A DNA stretch of 64,000 bases from Bog-756 sp963841885 (GTDB lineage: Bacteria; Actinomycetota; Acidimicrobiia; Acidimicrobiales; RAAP-2): the NCBI GenBank assembly GCA_963841885.1, contig CAWJEK010000017.1, positions 68,638 through 132,637 of the forward strand. Direction: 5' to 3'. Made by a program: the position numbers and the translations under genes. The notes beneath the pieces are model-generated. The model did not search any database. It was not told where the DNA came from and was given only the letters and a program-made list of their open reading frames with translations. Shown here piece by piece: positions 17,838-26,825 of the stretch; positions within the stretch are counted from its first letter, which is position 1, and the number at the start of each line of letters is the position of its first letter.

Positions 17838-18791
17838 TCATCCCGTGGCCGGGCCGGCCGGACCGCCCCCGACGGGACCCGGCGGCAGATCCGGGAAGTG
17901 CTCGGCGGCGTGCTCGACCAGGAAGTCCCACATGGCGGACGCCGGGGGGAGGGTCCTCCGGTCGGCCCGCCGCACCACCTGCCAGCGGCGCATGATCGGC
18001 AGTCCCTCGACGTCGAGGACGACCAGGCGCCCGTCGCCGATCTCGGCCGCGATGGTGTGCGCCGAAATGAGCGCGATGCCGAGCCCGGCGATCACGGCCT
18101 GTTTGATGGTCTCGTTGCTCGACATCTCCATACCGCCGGGGACCGGGATCCCACGATGGCGGAACAGCTCCTCGAAGACCTGGCGGGTCCCCGATCCGCG
18201 TTCACGGATCAGGAACGGGTGGTCGACCAGACCGTCCACCTCGACACGGGCACCGGTGGTGAGCGGGTGGCCCGGCGGCGCGATCACCACGTGGGGGTGG
18301 TCGCCGATGGCCGCGATCTCGAGGGCGAGCTCGTCGGGCGGGCGCCCCATCATGACCAGGTCGACGTCGCCGTTCTCCAGTAGGGCGATGGTCTCCTGGC
18401 GGTTGCCGATCTCGAGGCGCACCTCGATGTCCGGGTGCCGGGTCCAGAACGACGCCAGGATCTGGGGTGCGACGTACTTGGCCGTGCTCACCGCTCCGAA
18501 GACGACCCGTCCACCCGATCCGCTGGCGATCGCCTCGAGGGCGCGGGCACAGCGGTCCACCTCGGCCTCGATGCGGGCCGTGGCCTCGGCCAGCTCCCGC
18601 CCGGCGTCGGTCGGACGGAACCCGCCGACGCCCCGTTCCATGAGGGGCAGCCCCGCGCTCCGTTCCAACAACCGCAGTTGCTGGCTGACCGCCGGAGGGG
18701 TGACGTGCAACACCTGGGCCGCCCCGGTGATGGTCCCCTGGTCGAGGGTCGCCGCCAGCGACCGGAGCTGCTTCAACGTAACGTCCCGCAT
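17838..18791 (-). CDS. cbbR: LysR family regulator, probable CbbR
   Basis: This is a LysR-type activator of 317 residues. The winged helix-turn-helix is LKQLRSLAATLDQGTITGAAQVLHVTPPAVSQQLRLLERSAGLPLMER. The C-terminal effector domain carries FGAVSTAKYVAPQILASF and IAPPGHPLT. It is divergent from the Calvin-cycle operon with a 119-base gap, the standard cbbR position. It is expected to bind the gap and activate the operon in response to metabolites that reflect reductant supply. Identification as CbbR rests on both sequence pattern and location. Confidence 0.92.
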   Translation of the reverse strand: MRDVTLKQLRSLAATLDQGTITGAAQVLHVTPPAVSQQLRLLERSAGLPLMERGVGGFRPTDAGRELAEATARIEAEVDRCARALEAIASGSGGRVVFGAVSTAKYVAPQILASFWTRHPDIEVRLEIGNRQETIALLENGDVDLVMMGRPPDELALEIAAIGDHPHVVIAPPGHPLTTGARVEVDGLVDHPFLIRERGSGTRQVFEELFRHRGIPVPGGMEMSSNETIKQAVIAGLGIALISAHTIAAEIGDGRLVVLDVEGLPIMRRWQVVRRADRRTLPPASAMWDFLVEHAAEHFPDLPPGPVGGGPAGPATG

Positions 18792-18910
18792 GACCTACCT
18801 TAGCTTTCCTACTCTGAATACACAGAAAATATACCTTTACTTAAGTTCTGACGTGCGTCACGATCAGTCCGAGCGGCCAGCCGGCCTGCACGCACGAGCA
18901 CGGAGACGCA
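18792..18910. promoter_or_regulatory. Divergent cbbR/cbb operon control region
   Basis: The gap is strikingly AT-rich for this genome between about 18798 and 18850 (TTTCCTACTCTGAATACACAG and following). It ends in a dyad TGACG-TG-CGTCA at 18849-18860. LysR-type boxes (T-N11-A) can be placed in the AT-rich part, as expected for CbbR binding, but I cannot fix exact sites or the transcription start. Confidence 0.6.
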
Positions 18911-19960
18911 GTGGCCGACGGAACTCAGGGACCCACCCGCCTGGACGAGGTGCTGGCGGCATGGTCGGACGGGGACGCACAACGCCGGGCCGTCGCCACC
19001 ACCGTGACCGCCCTGGCCCGGGCCAGCACGGAGATCGGCCACCAGCTGGCGGTCGCCCCGCTGGTCGGCGGACTCGACGACAAGGTGGGGGCCAACGCCA
19101 GTGGTGACCTGCAGAGCCGCATGGACGAACAGGCGCACCGGGTCCTGCTCGAAGCGCTGGCCGGCACCCCGGTGGCCGTCCTGGCCTCGGAGGAGCACGA
19201 CGTGCCCATCGAGCTCACATCGGGGGCACCCCTGGTCGTGGCCGTCGACCCGTTGGACGGCTCGGGCAACCTGGCCATCAACGGACCCATCGGCCTGATC
19301 TTCTCGATCCGGCCCAACACCGGCGAGCCGGCCGGCACCGTCTTCCTACGGCCCGGCAGCGAACAGCTGGCCGCCGGATTCGTCCTGTTCGGTCCGGCCA
19401 CCCTGCTGGTGCTGACGGTCCGCTCGGGCACCGACATCTACGCCCTCGACCCGGAGGACGGCGGTTTCGTCCGCTCGACCACCGGGATCCGCGTTCCCGA
19501 GGGGACGCCCGCCTACGCGGTCAACTCGGCCAACGCCCGGCACTGGTCCCCGGCGTTCCGCACCTACGTCGCCGACCTGGAGGCCGGCGCCGACGGCCTG
19601 CGCGGGCGTGACTTCAACATGCGCTGGTACGGGGCGCTGGTGATCGAGGCGCTGCGCGTGCTCATGCGGGGGGGCATCTACCTGTACCCCGCCGACCACC
19701 GGGCCAAGTACCGCTCGGGTTGGCTGCGGACCGTGTACGAGGCCCACCCGGTGGCCCTCCTCATGGAGGAGGCCGGGGGGTCGGCGACCGACGGGACCCT
19801 GCGGATCCTGGACCGGACGGCCACTGATCTCCATGAACGCACGCCGCTGGTCTTCGGCTCGGCGGACAAGGTGGCCCGGGTCGGCCGCTACCTCAACGGA
19901 CTCAGCTACGACGCCGAGCGAGCCCCCCTGTTCTCCAACCGCGGCCTCTTCCGGGAGTAG
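18911..19960 (+). CDS. cbbF: Fructose-1,6-bisphosphatase class I (Calvin cycle)
   Basis: Hydrolyses fructose-1,6-bisphosphate (and in many Calvin operons sedoheptulose-1,7-bisphosphate). The metal/substrate signature VVAVDPLDGSGNLAINGPIGLIFSI (about residues 108-132) is intact. The second block has RYGALVIEALRVLMRGGIYLYPADHR...KYRSGWLRTVYEAHPVALLMEEAGG. At 349 residues the length is normal. The GTG at 18911 is the start. First gene of the operon; cbbP follows after 7 bases. Confidence 0.93.
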   Translation: MADGTQGPTRLDEVLAAWSDGDAQRRAVATTVTALARASTEIGHQLAVAPLVGGLDDKVGANASGDLQSRMDEQAHRVLLEALAGTPVAVLASEEHDVPIELTSGAPLVVAVDPLDGSGNLAINGPIGLIFSIRPNTGEPAGTVFLRPGSEQLAAGFVLFGPATLLVLTVRSGTDIYALDPEDGGFVRSTTGIRVPEGTPAYAVNSANARHWSPAFRTYVADLEAGADGLRGRDFNMRWYGALVIEALRVLMRGGIYLYPADHRAKYRSGWLRTVYEAHPVALLMEEAGGSATDGTLRILDRTATDLHERTPLVFGSADKVARVGRYLNGLSYDAERAPLFSNRGLFRE

Positions 19961-19967
19961 ACGACCA

Positions 19968-20843
19968 ATGTCCGCACGACACCCCATCATCTCGGTCACC
20001 GGCTCCTCGGGAGCCGGCACCACGACCGTCAAGCACACGTTCGAGCAGATCTTCCGCCGGGAGGGCATCCGCGGGGCCACCATCGACGGTGACGCCTTCC
20101 ACCGGTACGGACGCGAGGAGATGGCGGAGGCCATCGGGGTCGCCGGCGACACCGGCAACCACCACTTCAGCCACTTCGGGCCCGAGGCCAACCTCTTCGA
20201 CGAGCTGGCCGAGGTCTTCGCCGAGTACGCCGAGCACGGAACCGGCCGCACCCGGCACTACGTGCACGACGAGGTCGAGGCCGTGCGGTACGGGACGCCG
20301 CCGGGCACCTTCAGCGCCTGGGAGGAGTTCGAGCCCGACACCGACGTCCTGTTCTACGAGGGCCTGCACGGCGCCGTCGTGACCGACACGGTGGACGTCG
20401 CCCGCCACGTGGACCTGAAGATCGGGGTGGTCCCGGTGGTCAACCTCGAGTGGATCCAGAAGATCCACCGCGACAACTCGACCCGCGGCCACTCGGTGGA
20501 GGACGTCACGGACACCATCCTGCGTCGGATGCCGGACTACATCCGCTACCTGTGCCCGCAGTTCACCGAGACGGACATCAACTTCCAACGGGTGCCCATC
20601 GTCGACACGTCCAACCCGTTCGTGGCCCGCTGGATCCCGACCGCCGACGAGTCCTTCGTGGTCATCCGCTTCCGCGATCCCGAGGGCATCGACTTCCCCT
20701 ATCTCGTCTCGATGATCCACGACAGCTTCATGACCCGGGCCAACTCGATCGTGATCCCCGGGGGCAAGCTCGACGTGGCCATGCAGCTGATCCTCACCCC
20801 GATGATCCGCCGACTCATCGAGCGCAAGCGTCGGGTGGCCTGA
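19968..20843 (+). CDS. cbbP: Phosphoribulokinase
   Basis: Phosphorylates ribulose-5-phosphate to the RuBisCO substrate RuBP; this enzyme is diagnostic of the Calvin cycle. The P-loop is GSSGAGTTT near residue 12. It is followed by DGDAFHRYGREEM, DVLFYEGLHGAV and PDYIRYLCPQFTETDINFQRVP, all features of the short (about 290 residue) bacterial class. The ATG at 19968 leaves 7 bases after cbbF. The stop nearly abuts the next start (20845), so translation is likely coupled. Confidence 0.96.
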   Translation: MSARHPIISVTGSSGAGTTTVKHTFEQIFRREGIRGATIDGDAFHRYGREEMAEAIGVAGDTGNHHFSHFGPEANLFDELAEVFAEYAEHGTGRTRHYVHDEVEAVRYGTPPGTFSAWEEFEPDTDVLFYEGLHGAVVTDTVDVARHVDLKIGVVPVVNLEWIQKIHRDNSTRGHSVEDVTDTILRRMPDYIRYLCPQFTETDINFQRVPIVDTSNPFVARWIPTADESFVVIRFRDPEGIDFPYLVSMIHDSFMTRANSIVIPGGKLDVAMQLILTPMIRRLIERKRRVA

Positions 20844-20844
20844 C

Positions 20845-21923
20845 ATGGCCCGCATCAGCCTCCGCCAACTGCTGGACGACGCGGCCGAGCACGGCTACGG
20901 GATGCCGGCGTTCAACGTCAACAACATGGAGCAGGTGCTCGCCGTGATGCGCGCCGCCGCCTCCGTCGACGCTCCGGTGATCCTGCAGGCCAGCCGGGGG
21001 CGCGCAGCTACGCGGGCGACGCCATGATCCGCCAGCTGGCGGCGGCAGCCGAGGAGCTGTACCCGACGATCCCGGTCTGCCTGCACCAGGACCACGGCAA
21101 CAGCGAGGCGACCTGCTTCTCGGCTATCCGCAACGGGTTCTCCAGCGTGATGATGGACGGCTCGCTGCTGGCCGACGCGGCCACCCCGGCCACCTACGAG
21201 GAGAACGTGGCCATCACCCGCCGGGTGACCGAACTGGCCCACGCCGTGGGGGTGTCCGTCGAGGGGGAGCTCGGTGTGCTGGGCCGGCTGGACACCGGCG
21301 CCGGAGAGCAGGAGGACGGTCACGGGGCCGTGGGGGTGCTGGAGCGCGAGCAGCTGCTGACCGATCCCGACCAGGCGGTGGCGTTCGTGGGCGCCACCCG
21401 GGTCGACGCCCTGGCCATCGCCATGGGCACCTCCCACGGCGCCTACAAGTTCAGTCACCGTCCCGACGGCCAGACCCTGGCCATGTCGGTCGTCCGCGCC
21501 ATCCACGAACGCCTGCCGGACACCCACCTGGTGATGCACGGCTCGTCCTCGGTCCCCCAGGACCTCCAGGACGCCTTCAACAGCTGGGGCGGCGAGATGA
21601 CCCAGACCTGGGGCGTCCCCGTCGAGGAGATCCAGGAGGGGATCCGCCACGGGGTCCGCAAGATCAACATCGACACCGACTGCCGTCTGGCCATGGCCTC
21701 CGCCATCCGCCGGCAGGCGGTCACCGAGCCCGGCGAGTTCGACCCCCGCAAGTTCTGGGGGCCGGCCATGACCGCCATGGAGGACCTGTGCCGGCTGCGC
21801 TTCGAGCAGTTCGGCGCCGCCGGACGGGCCTCCTCGATCACCGTCGTGCGACTGGACGAGATGGCCGGGCGCTACCGCTCGGGCGCGCTCGACCCGTTGG
21901 CCCCGACGTCCGACATCCGCTGA
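20845..21923 (+). CDS. cbbA: Fructose-bisphosphate aldolase class II, CbbA type, one-base deletion
   Basis: Zinc-dependent aldolase making FBP (and SBP) in carbon fixation. N-terminus MARISLRQLLDDAAEHGYGMPAFNVNNMEQV, then frame +1 continues as MIRQLAAAAEELYPTIPVCLHQDHGNS, with the zinc ligands in HQDHG and later VMHGSSS and RKINIDTD. The expected SRGARSYAGDAM spans the join. The run of G at 20996-21000 lacks one base, so a sequencing error in a homopolymer is the simplest explanation, since every flanking cbb gene is intact. Corrected length about 359 residues, normal for this type. Confidence 0.93.
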
Positions 21924-21944
21924 ACCACGACTGGAGACGAGCAC

Positions 21945-23360
21945 ATGGCCACCTACGACGCCGGGGTCAAGGACTACCGACAGACCTACTGGGAGCCGGA
22001 GTACGAACCGAAGGACACCGACCTCCTCGCCTGCTTCAAGATCACCCCCCAGGACGGGGTGCCCCGCGAGGAGGCGGCCGCCGCGGTGGCCGCCGAGAGC
22101 TCGACGGGCACGTGGACGACGGTGTGGACCGACCTGCTCACCGATCTCGAGTACTACAAGGGCCGCGCCTACCGGGTCGAGGAGGTGCCCGGCGACGACA
22201 GCTGCTTCTACGCCTTCGTCGCCTATCCCCTGGACCTCTTCGAGGAGGGCAGCGTGGTCAACGTGCTCACCTCCCTGGTGGGCAACGTCTTCGGATTCAA
22301 GGCCATCCGGGCCCTCCGGCTGGAGGACGTGCGCTTCCCGCTGCACTACGTGCTGACGTGCGGTGGTCCGCCGAACGGGATCATCGTGGAGCGCGACAAG
22401 ATGGACAAGTACGGTCGCCCCCTGCTCGGCTGCACCATCAAGCCCAAGCTCGGCCTGTCGGGCAAGAACTACGGCCGGGCCGTCTACGAGTGCCTACGCG
22501 GCGGACTCGACTTCACCAAGGACGACGAGAACGTCAACTCGCAGCCCTTCATGCGCTGGCGGGACCGGTTCGAGAACGTGGCCGAGGCGGTCAAGCTGGC
22601 CCAGGAGGAGACCGGCGAGCGCAAGGGCCACTACCTGAACGTGACCGCGCCGACCGTCGAGGACATGTACGAGCGGGCCGAGTTCGCCAAGGAGCTCGGC
22701 ATGCCGATCATCATGCACGACTTCCTCACGGCCGGCTTCACGGCCAACACGTCACTGGCCAACTGGTGCCGGCGCAACGGCATGCTGCTCCACATCCACC
22801 GGGCCATGCACGCGGTCATCGACCGCAACCCCTACCACGGGATCCATTTCCGGGTCCTGGTGAAGTGCCTCCGGCTGTCCGGGGGTGACCACATGCACTC
22901 GGGCACCGTCGTCGGCAAACTCGAGGGCGACCGCGAGGCGACCCTCGGCTGGATCGACCTGATGCGCGAGCGCTTCGTGCCCGAGCAGCGGTCGAGGGGC
23001 ATCTTCTTCGACCAGGACTTCGGGCACATGCCGGGGCTCTTCCCGGTGGCGTCGGGAGGCATCCACGTCTGGCACATCCCCTCGCTGGTGGCGATCTTCG
23101 GGGACGACTCCGTCTTCCAGTTCGGCGGGGGCACCCTCGGGCACCCGTGGGGCAACGCCGCGGGGGCCACGGCCAACCGGGTGGCCCTGGAGGCGTGCGT
23201 GGCGGCCCGCAACGAGGGCCGTGACGTCGAGCGGGAGGGGACCGAGATCCTCACCCACGCCGCCAAGGAGAGTCCGGAACTGGCCGCCGCCCTCGAGACG
23301 TGGCGCAACATCCGCTTCGAGTTCGACTCGGTCGACAAGCTCGACGAGGTGGCCCGATGA
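21945..23360 (+). CDS. cbbL: RuBisCO large subunit, form IA (green-like)
   Basis: Carboxylates RuBP. All catalytic blocks are present: GCTIKPKLGLSGKNYGRAVYE (Lys of the substrate site), GGLDFTKDDENVNSQPFMRWRDRF (carbamylated Lys plus Asp-Asp-Glu metal ligands), HIHRAMHAV, the loop-6 segment GTVVGKLEGDREATLGW, and GGIHVWHIPSLVAIFGDD with QFGGGTLGHPWGNAAGA. The start MATYDAGVKDYRQTYWEPEYEPKDTDLLACFK and HVWH place it in form IA, not the red-type IC/ID common in other actinobacteria. Length 471 is normal. It is followed by cbbS. No activase or carboxysome genes are next to it. Confidence 0.97.
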   Translation: MATYDAGVKDYRQTYWEPEYEPKDTDLLACFKITPQDGVPREEAAAAVAAESSTGTWTTVWTDLLTDLEYYKGRAYRVEEVPGDDSCFYAFVAYPLDLFEEGSVVNVLTSLVGNVFGFKAIRALRLEDVRFPLHYVLTCGGPPNGIIVERDKMDKYGRPLLGCTIKPKLGLSGKNYGRAVYECLRGGLDFTKDDENVNSQPFMRWRDRFENVAEAVKLAQEETGERKGHYLNVTAPTVEDMYERAEFAKELGMPIIMHDFLTAGFTANTSLANWCRRNGMLLHIHRAMHAVIDRNPYHGIHFRVLVKCLRLSGGDHMHSGTVVGKLEGDREATLGWIDLMRERFVPEQRSRGIFFDQDFGHMPGLFPVASGGIHVWHIPSLVAIFGDDSVFQFGGGTLGHPWGNAAGATANRVALEACVAARNEGRDVEREGTEILTHAAKESPELAAALETWRNIRFEFDSVDKLDEVAR

Positions 23361-23380
23361 CACCAGGAGGAAGAGACACC

Positions 23381-23743
23381 ATGGAGAACGGCATCCACGA
23401 CTTCACCTCGCGGGTGGGGGATCAGGCGTCCAAGCGGCTGGGGACCTTCTCGTACCTGCCCCCGTTGGACGCGGCCGCGGTGGACCGCCAGACGGACTAC
23501 CTGGTCCGCCGGGGTCTCACGGCCATGATCGAGCACGTGGAGCCCGGACGGGCCACGGCCCGGTACTGGTACATGTGGAAGCTGCCACTGTTCGGCGTGA
23601 CGGACCCGGCCGTCATCCGGTCCGAGGTCGACGCCTGCATCGAGGCCAACCCCGGCCACCACGTCCGGCTGATCGGCTTCGAGCCGGAGCGCCAGACCCA
23701 GCTGGTGGCGTTCGTCGTCCGACGGGGCGGGGCCACGCCGTGA
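23381..23743 (+). CDS. cbbS: RuBisCO small subunit
   Basis: The 120-residue small subunit completes the L8S8 holoenzyme. Diagnostic segments are RLGTFSYLPPLD near the N-terminus, RYWYMWKLPLFG, and the C-terminal HVRLIGFEPERQTQLVAFVV. A perfect AGGAGG lies at 23365-23370, ten bases before the ATG, supporting this start. Twenty bases separate it from cbbL. Its last codons overlap the next gene (GTGA). Confidence 0.96.
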   Translation: MENGIHDFTSRVGDQASKRLGTFSYLPPLDAAAVDRQTDYLVRRGLTAMIEHVEPGRATARYWYMWKLPLFGVTDPAVIRSEVDACIEANPGHHVRLIGFEPERQTQLVAFVVRRGGATP

Positions 23744-24456
23744 CGCTGATCGCCCCCTCGATCCTCTCGGCCGACTTCGCCCGGCTGGGCGAGGAGGTGC
23801 GCGCCGTGGACGCGGCCGGCGCCGACTGGATCCACGTCGACGTCATGGACGGGCACTTCGTGCCCAACCTGACCATCGGGCCGGCGGTGGTGGCGGCCAT
23901 CCGTCCCTACACCCGCAAGCCGCTCGACGTGCACCTGATGGTGTCGCCCGCCACACCGCACCTCGAGGCCTTCGTCGACGCCGGAGCCGATTCGCTCACC
24001 GTGCACGCCGAGTCCGAGGTGCACCTCCACCGGACGCTCCATGCCGTGCGTGACCTCGGGGTGCGGGTCGGGGTGTCGCTCAACCCGGCGACACCGGTCA
24101 GCGTGCTCGACCACGTCCTGGACGACGTCGACCTCGTACTGGTCATGTCCGTCGACCCCGGTTTCGGCGGCCAGCAGTTCATCGAGTCGACCGTCGCCAA
24201 GGTGGCGGCCCTGGCCGACTCGATCGGCAACCGTCGGGTGACGATCCAGGTGGACGGCGGCATCAACCCCCACACCGCCGAACAGGTGGAGCAGGCCGGT
24301 GCCCAGGTGCTGGTGGCGGGCTCGGCCGTGTTCGCCGGCGGATCCTCCTGCTACGCCGGGAACATCGCCCGACTCCGCGGGATCGCCACGCCGTCGGAAA
24401 CCGCCGGTCACCCCGACGGAGGCATCCCCGCGGGGGTGGCAGGGGCGACGGTCTGA
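23740..24456 (+). CDS. rpe: Ribulose-phosphate 3-epimerase
   Basis: Interconverts xylulose-5-phosphate and ribulose-5-phosphate, feeding phosphoribulokinase. TIM-barrel signatures: LIAPSILSADFARLGEEVRAVDAAGADWIHVDVMDGHFVPNLTIGP, HLMV, VLVMSVDPGFGGQQFI and VDGGI. The GTG at 23740 overlaps the cbbS stop in GTGA. At 238 residues it is slightly longer than usual, due to a Gly/Pro tail after residue 220. Last gene of the operon. Confidence 0.94.
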   Translation: MTLIAPSILSADFARLGEEVRAVDAAGADWIHVDVMDGHFVPNLTIGPAVVAAIRPYTRKPLDVHLMVSPATPHLEAFVDAGADSLTVHAESEVHLHRTLHAVRDLGVRVGVSLNPATPVSVLDHVLDDVDLVLVMSVDPGFGGQQFIESTVAKVAALADSIGNRRVTIQVDGGINPHTAEQVEQAGAQVLVAGSAVFAGGSSCYAGNIARLRGIATPSETAGHPDGGIPAGVAGATV

Positions 24457-24458
24457 CG

Positions 24459-24475
24459 GGGCCGGGCGACGGCCC
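24459..24475. terminator. Short GC hairpin after the cbb operon
   Basis: GGGCCG (24459-24464) pairs with CGGCCC (24470-24475) around a 5-base loop, between the rpe stop and the convergent CorA-like gene. No T-run. A second short stem (CCGGGACCCGG) follows closely. Confidence 0.4.
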
Positions 24476-24496
24476 GACGGGGCCGGGACCCGGACG

Positions 24497-25471
24497 TCAG
24501 GACGACGGGCCGCCGATCCAGCCGCGGCGTCGGAAGAAGTAGAGCAGGAGGAGCACGGTGGCCACCTCGATGCCCAGGCCGAAGATCAGGAACGGCGCCC
24601 GACCGGTGATGTGGCCGACCAGGAACGAGAAGTTCTGGCCGAAGAACCCCGTCAGGTAGCTGAGTGGCAGGAAGACGGTGGCGATGATGGTCAGCTGCTT
24701 CATCACCACGTTGAGGCGGTTCGACACCGTCGACACGTGGGTGTCCATCACACCCGACAGCAGGTCCCGGTAGCCGTCGACGACATCGGCGATGCGGATG
24801 AGGTGGTCGTAGATGTCGCGGAAGTACCGCTGTCCCTCCTGGGTCATGCCGGGCAGCTCCACGACGCCCGAGGCGAGCGCCGCGAACATGTCCCGCTGGG
24901 GCGTGACCACCTTGCGCATGCCGATGAGGGACCGCTTCAGGTCGAACAGGACGCCGAGCTGCTCCTCGGTGGGCTGGCGGAGGATGGCGTCCTCCAGCTC
25001 GTCGATCCGGTCGTCGAAGAGGCTGAGCACGGGGAAGAACGTGTCGATGAGGCTGTCGACGATGGCGTAGAGCAGGAAGATCTGGGTGGGTACGCCCTCG
25101 ACGGCGTGCCGGCGGCCCATGCGGGCGTGGACGTCGGCCAGCGCCGGACACTCGCCGTGGTGCACGGTGACCACGCCGTGCGGCACCAGGAAGATGTGGA
25201 GCTCCGAGGTGGCGAAGGTGTTCGGGATGACGCCGTGGACGACGAAGTACGTGAAGTCGTCGTACTCGTCGATCTTCGGTCGCTGCGAGAAGTGCTCCGC
25301 GTCCTCCACGGCCAGGGCATGGAGGTGGAGGGTGTCGCTGAGGAAGTGGGTGGACTCCTCGTCCAACCCGTCGAGGTCGAGCCAGAACGGCGTGCTGTCC
25401 GTCACGCACCGGACGGCGGCATCCAGCGTCGCCTCCGAGGTGGTCCCGTCGACGACCAGGGTTCCCTTCAT
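24497..25471 (-). CDS. CorA-family divalent cation transporter
   Basis: A 324-residue CorA-like channel with a large cytoplasmic N-terminal alpha/beta domain and two C-terminal helices (IIATVFLPLSYLTGFFGQNF and PFLIFGLGIEVATVLLLLYFF). The selectivity motif after helix 1, normally GMN, reads GQN (TGFFGQNF), a variant I recall from other actinobacterial members. The stem helix DVVDGYRDLLSGVMDTHVSTVSNRLNVVMKQLT is typical. The C-terminal end is basic (RRRGW), inside the cell. Magnesium is the likeliest ion, but the motif change leaves this open. Confidence 0.87.
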   Translation of the reverse strand: MKGTLVVDGTTSEATLDAAVRCVTDSTPFWLDLDGLDEESTHFLSDTLHLHALAVEDAEHFSQRPKIDEYDDFTYFVVHGVIPNTFATSELHIFLVPHGVVTVHHGECPALADVHARMGRRHAVEGVPTQIFLLYAIVDSLIDTFFPVLSLFDDRIDELEDAILRQPTEEQLGVLFDLKRSLIGMRKVVTPQRDMFAALASGVVELPGMTQEGQRYFRDIYDHLIRIADVVDGYRDLLSGVMDTHVSTVSNRLNVVMKQLTIIATVFLPLSYLTGFFGQNFSFLVGHITGRAPFLIFGLGIEVATVLLLLYFFRRRGWIGGPSS

Positions 25472-25554
25472 GTCCCGATTCTGGTCCGGAACGTCCGGGC
25501 CGCCGAGGATGCGTCCGGCCACGTACGGCTCCTGATCTCCCACCCGACCATCCC

Positions 25555-26688
25555 CTACCCGGCGATACCACCACCGGCGCCGACGGTCCGCAGGTGCAGG
25601 ACGGCGTCCCGGTAGGCGTGGACGAGGCTCTCCTCGGCATAGGGGATGTCGCGCTCGGCACAGAAGGCCCGCACCACCACGCGTGCCCGGCGCAGGTTGC
25701 CCCGCGGCATGGTCGGGAAGAGGTGGTGCTCGATCTGGCTGTCGAGGCCGCCGAAGAGGAAGCCGACGAAGGCGGGGCCCGAGAGGTTGCGCGACGACTG
25801 CACCTGCCGGCGCAGGAATCCCCGGTCGTCGTCGTCGGCCACCGTGGGCATGCCGACGTGGTTGGGGAGGAAGCTCGCACCGAGGTAGAAGCCGTAGAGC
25901 GCCTGGGACACCACGATGAACACCACGGCCCGGAGCGGCGACAGCACGAGGAACGGCGCGACGAAGAAGACGCCGGCGTGGATCGCCGAGCAGCCCGGCC
26001 TCGAGCGAGGGCGCCCCGGTCCCTCCGCCCCACCAGCGCCCGCACGCTGGCCACATGGAGGTTGATCGCCTCCAGGAACAGGAGAGGGACCAGCATGAAC
26101 GGCTGGATCCCGGCGAACCACTTGCCGAACCGGCCGCATTCGTCCACCTGGTCGTACGTGTAGACCAGGGCGCCGGCCGCCATGTCCGGGTCCCGGCCGT
26201 CCGCGTTCGTGTGGGCGTGGTGCCGGCTGTGCTTGGACTGCCACCACCCGAAGCTGAACCCGCTCAGGAGGTTCGCCAGCATCAGACCGGTGGCGTCGTT
26301 GGCTCGGCGACGGGACCAGACCTGGCGGTGTCCGGCGTCGTGGCCGAGGAATCCGATCTGGGCCAGCACGAACGCCAGACCCGACGGCGGGGACGAGGTT
26401 CCACCAGGTGTCCCCGAGCAGAACCACGGTGACGACCAGACCGGCGAGGGCGGCCACCACGATCGGGATCCTCAACGCGTAGTAGGGACCCCGTCGTCGG
26501 AGGAGGTCGTGGTCACGGACCCGTCGGGAGAGTTCGGCGAAGTCGGCACGTCGGCCGGCGACGTCGCCGGCCGTCGCGACCGGGCCGACGGCGGCAGGGC
26601 CAGGAGCGGTCGGCGGGAGGGGCGGAGAGGCCACCGGATCGGTGCCGCCGCCCCGATGCCCGGTGAATTCGAGAGCCCTGGTCGCCAT
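25555..26688 (-). CDS. Front-end (delta-5/6-like) fatty acid desaturase, two frameshifts
   Basis: A membrane di-iron desaturase acting on acyl chains. The three histidine boxes are all present across frames: HDAGH, HSRHHAHT (H-x2-HH form) and the front-end type QIEHHLFPTMPR. Helices flank them (YYALRIPIVVAALAGLVVTVVLL; GVFFVAPFLVLSPLRAVVFIVV). Frames change near 26,390 (between WNLVPAVG and VLAQIGFLG) and near 26,010 (after ALVGRRDRG). With both corrected the protein is about 378 residues and complete, so I favour sequence error over decay. The ATG at 26688 (MATRALEFTG) is the best start. Confidence 0.82.
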   Translation of the reverse strand: MATRALEFTGHRGGGTDPVASPPLPPTAPGPAAVGPVATAGDVAGRRADFAELSRRVRDHDLLRRRGPYYALRIPIVVAALAGLVVTVVLLGDTWWNLVPAVGSGVRAGPDRIPRPRRRTPPGLVPSPSQRRHRSDAGEPPERVQLRVVAVQAQPAPRPHERGRPGPGHGGRRPGLHVRPGGRMRPVRQVVRRDPAVHAGPSPVPGGDQPPCGQRAGAGGAEGPGRPRSRPGCSAIHAGVFFVAPFLVLSPLRAVVFIVVSQALYGFYLGASFLPNHVGMPTVADDDDRGFLRRQVQSSRNLSGPAFVGFLFGGLDSQIEHHLFPTMPRGNLRRARVVVRAFCAERDIPYAEESLVHAYRDAVLHLRTVGAGGGIAG

Positions 26689-26825
26689 GGGCTGTTCGAA
26701 TCTTCCGATGACCGACTGTACCGGTCCCGGGCGGCCCTGTCCGATCGCCACCCGGGCCCCGCCGCCGCCCGAACGGCCGCATGTCGACCCCGGGCCCCCA
26801 CCGGCGACCGGGACGGGCGCGACGG

